From Porogramme epimiltina (lineage: Eukaryota; Basidiomycota; Agaricomycetes; Polyporales; Polyporaceae), in contig FTLJ01000236.1 in the NCBI GenBank assembly GCA_900155495.1, positions 1 through 64,000 of the forward strand: 64,000 nt of DNA, read 5' to 3'. Positions within the stretch are counted from its first letter, which is position 1. The number at the start of each line of letters is the position of its first letter. Both the position numbers and the translations under genes were made by a program. Of the stretch, positions 56,807 through 64,000 are shown in pieces. Below the pieces are notes generated by a model. It did no database searches, was not told where the DNA came from, and was given only the letters and a program-made list of their open reading frames with translations.

Positions 56807-57180
56807 ATGTGGCTTCTAAATACGAAAACCGCCATCCTTCGACGCTTCAATCGCCCGGAGGACGTCCCCTGAGGATATGCCATTCTTTCTCATATCTAGG
56901 GAAAGCCCGGGGAGGAGTACACGCTCCAATTGGTATAAACCGCAGCGAAGACGTGCGAGGAGAATGCCTCTCGCACTCGCATACAGCATATGTCGTCACA
57001 TCGACATGACAAGCAGCACGGAGCTGATAGATGGAGGCGATCGATTCCATGTTCCAGTACTACTCCCTCTCCGACATGTGCTACGCCTATCTCTGGGACG
57101 TTGACGGTTCTTGTCTCACGACCACTCAGGGAGTTTTCCGGCCCGGAAGGAAACGACATCTGGCTTTATCGCCAGCAAGT
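56807..57180 (+). pseudogene. HET pseudogene (5' part only)
   Basis: Begins with MWLLNTKTAILRRFNRPEDV like the intact genes. Stops follow at 56873-56875 (in place of a Gly codon) and within the YAILSH-x-W-G block. A deletion then removes the coiled-coil linker and the region before the T-S-S-T-E-L block, which reappears in another frame at 57009 (ATGACAAGCAGCACGGAGC), followed by the FQYYSLSDMCYAYL block. Nothing of the C-terminal half remains. Closest in type to HET-1 and HET-6. Confidence 0.8.
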
Positions 57181-58390
57181 AGTTACGTACTGGGATAGTA
57201 TGAACTAGTGCCTGATACCAGTAAAAAGGATGCTTCCAGCTACGGTACAGGTGCCGCGTCAGGAGGGCCAGCTGTGTGGAGAGACCTGTGACTATAGTGC
57301 AAGCGGGCCCTAGCACCTGCTGTGCAGCCCGCGTGGTGGTGCCACATTTTGCTCGTCAGCGCCCAGTCACTGCCTACGCTGTTATCGGTGCTTCCATCTC
57401 TCAGTGGCTGAGACCAAGTCGAACCTGTCAATGTGCCGCCTTCCGCTTGCCGTTGCTCTTCTTACTTGATTCCGACCAGTCCGTCGCTGAGGTACAAGCA
57501 CCACGCTCATCGCCTGATCTAAGCTTCCAAGAGCTTCCTTGCGCGCTCCGTCAACGGTAATGGTCGATGCGGGCACTCTGCGGCTCTACACTTACATCTG
57601 TGCTATTTTCACCTTGCTGTTCAACTTATGAAGCCCCATAAAGGTTGAAATAGCGACATGGGGTTTCATGCAATGCGTGAATGATTCAAGTCGTTCTTCG
57701 CCGAGTTCGGCACGAACGGGTATATTTGCTATATAGGTCCTACCCCGAGGATTGCCCTTACCGAATACGGCTATTTCGAGCTCCCGCCAAGCGGGCCTCC
57801 TCCGAGTCTCTCCTCTCTACACTTCATTCTCACTAGACTATAGCGGATAGTCGATGTCTACACTTTTTAGTCGAAGTCGATGCACCTGACTATGGACTAC
57901 GCACGTGCTTCCGCTCCCCTCGATTACCTCGGCGGCCCTCCGTGACGCCAACATGACTTTCATCAAGAGTGTGAGAGAGCTAGTTAGAGGTCTACACATA
58001 CTTTTTAGCAGAGCGTGTAGCACCAATACGTCACTTTGGCCATTTACAAACCCACACATGCCACGTACAGGTCTCATAACTCAGAGCGTATGCATGCAAA
58101 TCAAGATCGTAGGCACTACACGCCCCGAAGTTCCTGTCACTGTCCATGTGCTACATTGAAGAGCTGTGCACGGCTGTGCGTGTACCTCCGGGCAAAGTCT
58201 TCATGGCTCTACACCAATGTAGGAGTCAACCCCCAACTCCTCCCTCGTGCCAGGCTATACCGTAGAGCATACCCTCTCAGTGTAAGGCCTTGAATTCTGT
58301 CGCTGTCAAATGATACACAATTGTATGTGTATGTTCTTGTTAAATTCTTTCTCCATATTGTTCCTCATCTAAGATTCCCTCCCCAGCACA
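57181..58390. other. intergenic between HET pseudogene and HET-6
   Basis: 57200-57570 is another HET 5'-flank-like segment (compare 44460-44770 and 11640-11850). 57570-58390 shows no recognisable gene. The last 30 bases (pyrimidine-rich, CCCTCCCCAGCACA before ATG) resemble other HET starts. Confidence 0.4.
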
Positions 58391-60609
58391 ATGTGGCTTC
58401 TCAATACGAAGACTGCTGTCCTTCACTACTTTGGTGGACCAGAAGACGTTCCTGGAGGATACGCAATTCTTTCTCATGTCTGGGGAAATCCAGAGGACGA
58501 GGATACATTCCAATCGGTGCAAGCCGCGGGGAAGACATTCGAGAAGAATGCTGCTCATGCTTTCGCTCAAAGAATGTCGTCAGCTAGGCCACCACAGTCA
58601 GCCGCGAGCAACCTGCATGATCTTGTCGTGGAGTTGTGGGAAACGGTACAGAAACAGGCGGAGATGTTGTCGACGCTGTCAGAGAGGGTGAGTCAGCTCG
58701 AGTCGGGATCTTGGCCAAGAGTAATTCCCTCCTACGATGGATTGCAAGAGCGGAATACAGGTGCCGTGCCCGTCGTAGGCACGCCGCCGCACTCCGAGGA
58801 AGCCGTTCCCACAGACCTGTCCTCCACCACCCCACACGACTCGAAGCTCATCTCAGAGAAGATCCGAAATTTCCTTATTCAGGCAAAAAAGGACGGTTAC
58901 GACTGGGCTTGGGCGGACACATGCTGTATCGATAAGACGAGCAGCACAGAGCTGACGGAGGCGATCAATTCCATGTTCCAATACTACTCCCTCTCCGACA
59001 TTTGCTACGCATATCTCTCCGATGTCCACGATCCTCTTCTCAAAGCAACTCAGGGATTTTTTCAGGAAGAAGTTGCCTCTCAATTTATCGCCAGCAAGTG
59101 GCACACACGTGGATGGACACTTCAGGAGCTCCTTGCTCCCAACAACGTCGTCTTTATGTCAAGTGACTGGACTGCCATTGGAGACAAATACGACCTTGCG
59201 GAAACCCTGGAGAAAGCAACCAACATCCCTCAGAGTGTTCTGCGTATGGAGGAGGACTTTACTAAGAAGAGTATTGCAGCGCGGATGTCCTGGGCGGCAA
59301 GGCGAAAGACGGCGCGAGTCGAAGATGAGGCGTATTGCTTGCTCGGGATCTTTGGCGTCAATATGCCTACAATATACGGGGAAGAGCGGAACGCGTTCTA
59401 TCGCCTACAAGAGGAGATCTTGAAGGCGTCCACAGATAGCACTTTCCTTGCATGGGGATCCGATTTCCGAGACATGGAGATCTATGAATGCGAATTCATT
59501 GACTGGGAGGGGCTCAAGCTGTGGCGCCCTGCAACTTACTCCATGGAATCCAACCTGTCGAAGTATGCACTCGCACATTCATCCATACATTTTGCGTCGT
59601 CAGGTGATATCGAAACGGGGTATCTTGTGACAGATAAAAAGGTGAGCCTACTTGTAGACAATCACCACTGCGCACGGCCCCCGGTCGGACAACGCTGACA
59701 CCTAATTGGGCTGTATAGAGACAATCAATACCTACTGGGTCCATGTCGTTCACAGTTACTCCGCTGGGCCTTCGTGCCACACTACCAGTGTGCAAGATCG
59801 TAGAAAGGCGCTACATTGCATTGATCGGATGCTCTCACAACTTCTCGCCGGTCTGCCTTATGCTACAAGCGGGTACCGCCGTCATGGAAAGCGGGCGGGG
59901 GATACCAGTATATCATTGCTTATCCTCAGAAAAAGACAATCATTGTATTCTAATCAGCCCGGAGCTCGCCTCCGAGCTCACATGGACGCTGAAGGACATC
60001 CACATCTCCCTTCGACCTCCCTATCGCCAAGGATCTATCGGCCCCCGGATGAATATCACCCGACTCATGGCTAGTTCGCCCGAGCGTCCATACCAGTTCA
60101 CCTCAGCTGCTATTGGTAGATGGGAAAGATCTTATGAACGCCAGAATCGGGCACAAGGACTGGTGCTGTCGGATTTGCGGATGCCGCCCCTGCCTTGGAC
60201 TGGATCACACCCGGTGGCCCTACTCTTCGAGTACCACACCCCCTTCGGCTTTTTCTGGGTAACACTTACGCTTGGTCGCTGCACCCTCCAATGCACCACT
60301 GATCGGCTCATGAAAAAAGGCGGTAACGCTTCCCTCCCTCGTACACCACCTTCGAAATCCTGTCCAGTCGGCCAATACTACGCGGTATTACACTCTCATC
60401 AACGGCGTGACACAGTCTGGAGGTCCGACGACCATTTCCCCGCCTCTAGACATACCTGTGCACGTGAACATTTGGACTTTTCACGTATCTCGGAGAATCC
60501 TGAGCAGGCTGTAGCATTGCGATCTATCCGGGGGCTGACCGTGATGTTCAAGTTTGATGGATCCCGTTGTGTGCTGCAGGACATGTATCAGAGTCATGCC
60601 CGCAAATAG
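58391..60609 (+). CDS. HET-6: HET-domain protein with internal coiled coil
   Basis: CDS join(58391..59641, 59719..60609), 713 aa; intron 77 nt, phase 0 (GTGAGC...TATAG). HET blocks: YAILSHVWG (24-32), a heptad-like insert (LHDLVVELWETVQKQAEMLS..LSERVSQLE, about 75-110), WADTCCID, ELTEAINSMFQYYSL, RGWTLQELLAP, MSWAARRKTARVEDEAYCLL and GEERNAFYRLQEE (GEG in the others). The C-terminal domain shows FTVTPLGLRATLPVCKIV, RLMASSPERPYQFTSAAIG and PPLPWTG. Same subtype as HET-1 and HET-2, which lie more than 47 kb away, so it was moved by duplication rather than local tandem growth. Likely functional; role inferred as nonself recognition or cell death. Confidence 0.85.
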
Positions 60610-61490
60610 AGGATTGATACGGGGTTGCTTGTATGGGGATCATGGCATAAATATTGTATCTCATCGTTAGTATCAGTAATCATAATCATGGCATGAACCA
60701 GGCTCGGAAGGGACGTCAAGGAGAGGACCAGAGACAGAGGTGGGTCAGCAGGCGATCGTGATGCCACCTACACAGCGGGCTCGTGATGCACATCCAGGGC
60801 GGCCGGCCCCGCCGCGATGCAGGAAAACCGTGGTCCGAAATGCAACCTACTTCACGATCCGCGCCTGGGCTCGTGCGGTACGTCTCTCGGCCGGTCGTTA
60901 AGGATACGGAGTACCAGTAAGTAGACTAAAGGGATAGCGTGTCGCTGATCATCTTTGTCTCTACGCCGGGGACGACCGAGGCACTAGTCATTTTTGATGT
61001 GTCACGGCTGTCTAGATCCTATCTACACATTTCCCATTCCTCACTTGTGGTGGCCTAAGTTACGAGGTAGTTTAAACGTGTTTATTGTTACAGTGTAGGC
61101 TCGCAGATGTTTGATATACATTTCCCACTGTCATTTGAAACTACACTGAACAATTGGACGCGTAGTCTACTCTTGAGGCGCGTTGGCTAGTAGCAGCGGA
61201 GACATAGGCTACTCCCAGGGAACAGTATGAGTGGCCATTTGAGATGACGGTAGAGTCCTGAGCGACTTGCGAAGGCGCACGGCGTCCTGTAGACCGCTAT
61301 GTCCAGGTGTAGGGGCGCTTGCGGCGGCTGGAGATCTAAAAGAACGACTGGCCAGGAGAGAAGAGTTGAGTCTTAGGCGAGAACGCACGGAGCGCTGCAG
61401 GTCTACTGCAGTGCTTATGACAGCAGCAGAGGATGCGGACCGGCACAGTGATAAGCGCGAGTGACAATGCGAGAGAACGGCGATGACGGA
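60610..61490. other. no recognisable gene
   Basis: I see no conserved block shared with the rest of the window except a weak match of 60640-60660 to HET 3' flanks. The minus-strand open frame at 61209-61490 is low-complexity Ser/Arg/Leu and is not supported. Confidence 0.3.
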
Positions 61491-61494
61491 GGGG

Positions 61495-61850
61495 GGGAGC
61501 CTCAGTGTATTGCGAGTCTGTACAAAGTAGTCTGCCCATCGCTTCAAAAGGTCATACTGCAAAGGCGATGACACATAAGCCAACTTGTGAAGCAACACGG
61601 AGCTTCACATACATTCTGGGAGAGGAGAGACTCGTCCGATCCTGTGACTGAGGCGTATGCGAGCATCATGATAAGCATATTGCCCGATTCTGCAGTGCTA
61701 CCTCATGTGTATTAGAGGACCACATACCGAGATTAGGAGACGCGTATAATAGTCTGACTCGCGCATCTTGAGACTCAAGCACAGATACCAGTATTGGCGC
61801 GCACAGCGACGCGTTTGAGCAAACACGGCGGGCATATGGGAATTTTTGTT
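61495..61850 (-). pseudogene. GtaA-type glutaminase fragment
   Basis: Minus strand: NASLCAPILVSVLESQDARV and YASPNLG (about 61815-61730), then after a short gap YDLLKRWADYFVQ (about 61555-61515). These match NASLCAPMLVPLLESQDARV and YDLLKRWADYLV of pseudogene 2 (51330-51730) in the same order. Only this internal piece is present; it abuts repeat A copy 5. Confidence 0.65.
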
Positions 61851-61869
61851 GATGGGAAAGGCACGTGAT

Positions 61870-62470
61870 GCATGTGACAGGCAACCGACATCCTACCTTT
61901 CCCGCGGTTTCAAGCCTTTTCTGTGGCGCGAAAGGCTTGGAGACGTAGAGGGCATCAAGGAAAAAGTGGTCGAGCTCCGGAAACTTTGGCCACTGGACTC
62001 GAGTGCACGTGCGAGAAGGGATGGGCGCCTGAGCTCCGTTGCTGAGGTAATGTGTCAATTTGCCGGGATTTCCCCGTCGGTCGCCTTTTGCCATCCAACG
62101 GCCGTCTCTCTTCGCTGGGGCGACGCAGCAGCAGCTCTCTGCGAGCGTCGTGGGCGACGTGTCTCCGCCCGCGCTCCATCAGCTTATCTTTCCCTGCTTT
62201 CGAGCGGGACCTGTGGCCCCTCGCTTGCCGCCTATGCTGCTCTTCCCGTCAACCCTCACTACACTCCCCTCCCCTAATGTCTAGGGCGCGCCCGCCATTC
62301 CCTCGTCCTGAGGAACAGCCACGTCCACAGCCCACTCCGCTCCTCATCTCCTCGAGCGCAAGACCTTCGGCATTTCTCCCTCACACTGCCGTTATGCTCT
62401 TCCCCTACCCGGCCATCTCTTGCACCTGGACTCCGCAACAGCCCCGTGGACTGCAGACACCCCGGCAGTA
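61870..62470 (+). pseudogene. repeat A copy 5, 5' part only
   Basis: Block GTTGCTGAGGTAATGTG (62039) and the following pyrimidine-rich stretch with GAGCGCAAGACCTTCGGC (62353) match copies 2 and 3. It breaks off near 62470, where sequence related to 42690 begins. Confidence 0.45.
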
Positions 62471-64000
62471 TCATACATGTTCCATTTGTCGCATTGAGAC
62501 TATTGTCGACGTAAACGAGTGAATACACGCGTTCGCATTCAGATGACCTGCTGCGCGGGGAGAGAGAGCCTGCGTATCCCTGCTTGGAATAACTCGAACC
62601 GCATGGTCGTCACGACGTCGAAGAGCGACGGGGCCTGTCGGACGCAGCGTAAGCAATGCCAGAAACGCGCGAATATATTTGAACTCAGGCGACATGTACA
62701 TCGCTATTGTCCTAATCGCCAATATTTCTTGAAGAGAACAAGCGGAGGCAAGGAATGGAGTGGGAGACCAGAAATTAGAGCGGTATGCCGTGGGGCATCT
62801 ACATTGTCAGCGCGTGCAAGACACTGTATGTCCAGGGATGCACGTCGGATAGGGCTGTCACATGTGGGGGGAGATCGGCTGAGAATCAAGCATACAGCTA
62901 GTGAAGGTGGAAAGTGGGATACTGGGTCAGTATACGTTGGCACTAATGAGAAGCGTGCGCCACAAAACGGCAGATGCACCATGCCAACGGAGCAATATCG
63001 AGGAGGCAGCGTTGAGCGAGGTGACGGACCACTGGGACCAGTGGAACCATGGCGCCACGTACGGAGTCCCACAGGCGCACGGCATTTGTCAACGAAACCA
63101 CCACGATCATCACAGCGTGCGGCCCTTGTCGCTGCCACCCACGCTCCGTAATCATGCGTGCTTCTCGGGGATAGGCTCCGAGCAGAACCTGTCAGCCTGT
63201 CGTTACGCCACAGCTCACAAGGTGTTGTTCCTCCTGCTCGCTTCCAACGAGCCACTTCCCCATATTCTTCCACCGTCGCGTCCGGCCATCGCCTGAACCA
63301 AGCCTCCATGAGCTTGCGCGATCCGTAGGTCGACGAGATTAATTGCGACATGCAATGTGCTCCTGTATGCTGACGGCTAGTCTCGCCTCGCTGCTCAGAT
63401 CAAGCTATGACGCTGCGGTGGTTGAAGCCACGGCAGCAATGAGCGCGTTGGAGATCATACGGTGCATAGGTGATTCAAGTCAATCTTCGTCAGGCCGCCC
63501 ATAGGTGGGTGTTTCCCCAAAGTGGCGAGCCAGTGGGTCAATTAGCTCATCTTTCTTCCAAAAGTTCCGTGTTATCTCGGTGGCTTTCGTGATCCACATA
63601 CTTCTAGCACCATGCGTTACCCTTACACACTCATCGAGGCTCCCGCTATATCGCTTCCAGTGGCTCGCCAAGTCGGTTTCGTTATATCGTGTACCGTATA
63701 TGGTGTGACCTCAGCCCTTCGAGGATATTTTTAACTGCAGGTCCAATCAGATGAGCTAGTCTCACGGACATGTTTCCAGCGGCGGCGTGATCTGACCATT
63801 AGATTTCTCCACATACCCCCGATGCTCCACGGATCACGCCATCTGTTACACAGTGCAGGCTACTAAAAGTCTACTAATGGGAGCGGTATGGGTGGACGAA
63901 GAAGGTATATGTCTCTGTCACTGTTGACGCGACCGAGGTAACAGGATGGCCGTCTCCAGATTTATGGTAAGTTCTCCCCAAGCTCCGAAATTAGGGATTT
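62470..64000. other. intergenic mosaic: copies of 42660-44770 and HET 5' flank
   Basis: 62480-62730 matches 42690-42960; 62810-63050 matches 44230-44450 (GGGGAGATCGGCTGAGAAT, AGTATACGTTGGCACT); 63120-63310 resembles the HET 5' flank (CTTCCAACGAGCCACTT, CATCGCCTGA). No HET gene follows. 63310-64000 holds nothing I recognise. Confidence 0.4.

Noticed and set aside
1..64000. Search by eye for rRNA, tRNA, CRISPR arrays and reverse transcriptase motifs
   Set aside because: None recognised. A tRNA scan would be needed to exclude small RNA genes with certainty.

Overview
The window looks like an accessory, duplication-rich region of a basidiomycete (Agaricomycetes, probably polypore-like) nuclear genome. 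Introns are short (51-77 nt), GT-AG, with CTAAC/CTCAC branch sites. The gene families (HET proteins, DUF4139 protein, secreted GtaA-type glutaminase, single-pass jelly-roll-like membrane protein) are typical of that group. No rRNA, tRNA, CRISPR array or retroelement polymerase was recognised. The species assignment is inference.

Layout. 1-1270: 3' part of a single-pass membrane protein gene (+). 1.3-4.2 kb: a decayed multi-exon gene of unknown family ('repeat A', copy 1). 4.3-5.7 kb: an unrecognised minus-strand gene remnant ('gene C'). 5.97-11.17 kb: two tandem HET genes (HET-1, HET-2). 13.15-15.11 kb: an intact four-exon DUF4139 gene. 16.1-18.8 kb: remnants of an aspartic protease and of a SNF2/Rad5-like ATPase. 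20.2-21.3 kb: a TFIIB-like gene. 22.3-24.55 kb: HET-3. 24.7-25.8 kb: a chimeric minus-strand ORF carrying the membrane tail of a glutaminase. 27.1-29.7 kb: HET-4, convergent with a glutaminase pseudogene (30.0-32.7 kb, -). 33.3-34.9 kb: repeat A copy 2. 34.9-35.3 kb: a DUF4139 fragment. 36.5-37.6 kb: a second TFIIB-like gene, whose 3' end is broken by a 2.67 kb non-autonomous DNA transposon that carries a captured transcription-factor fragment. 40.4-42.3 kb: repeat A copy 3. 43.1-44.8 kb: gene C and HET-flank fragments. 47.0-49.3 kb: HET-5, convergent with a second, better preserved glutaminase pseudogene (49.7-53.3 kb, -). 54.1-56.2 kb: repeat A copy 4. 56.8-57.2 kb: a HET pseudogene. 58.4-60.6 kb: HET-6. 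61.5-63.3 kb: further glutaminase, repeat A and HET-flank fragments.

Two segmental duplications explain most of this. One carries [HET -> <- membrane-anchored glutaminase, repeat A] (about 25.7-34.9 kb versus 46.2-56.2 kb). The other carries [DUF4139, intergenic, TFIIB-like, repeat A] (about 14.6-21.8 kb versus 34.9-42 kb). In each, one copy has decayed or been interrupted.

The biological theme is nonself recognition: six apparently intact HET genes and one dead one. Three carry a coiled coil inside the HET domain. Two carry a length-variable Gln/Glu-rich repeat tract near the C-terminus. The HET/glutaminase pairing is the most system-like signal; joint function is inference only. Gene models come from splice signals and reading-frame phase plus comparison among the paralogs inside the window; no database search was run.
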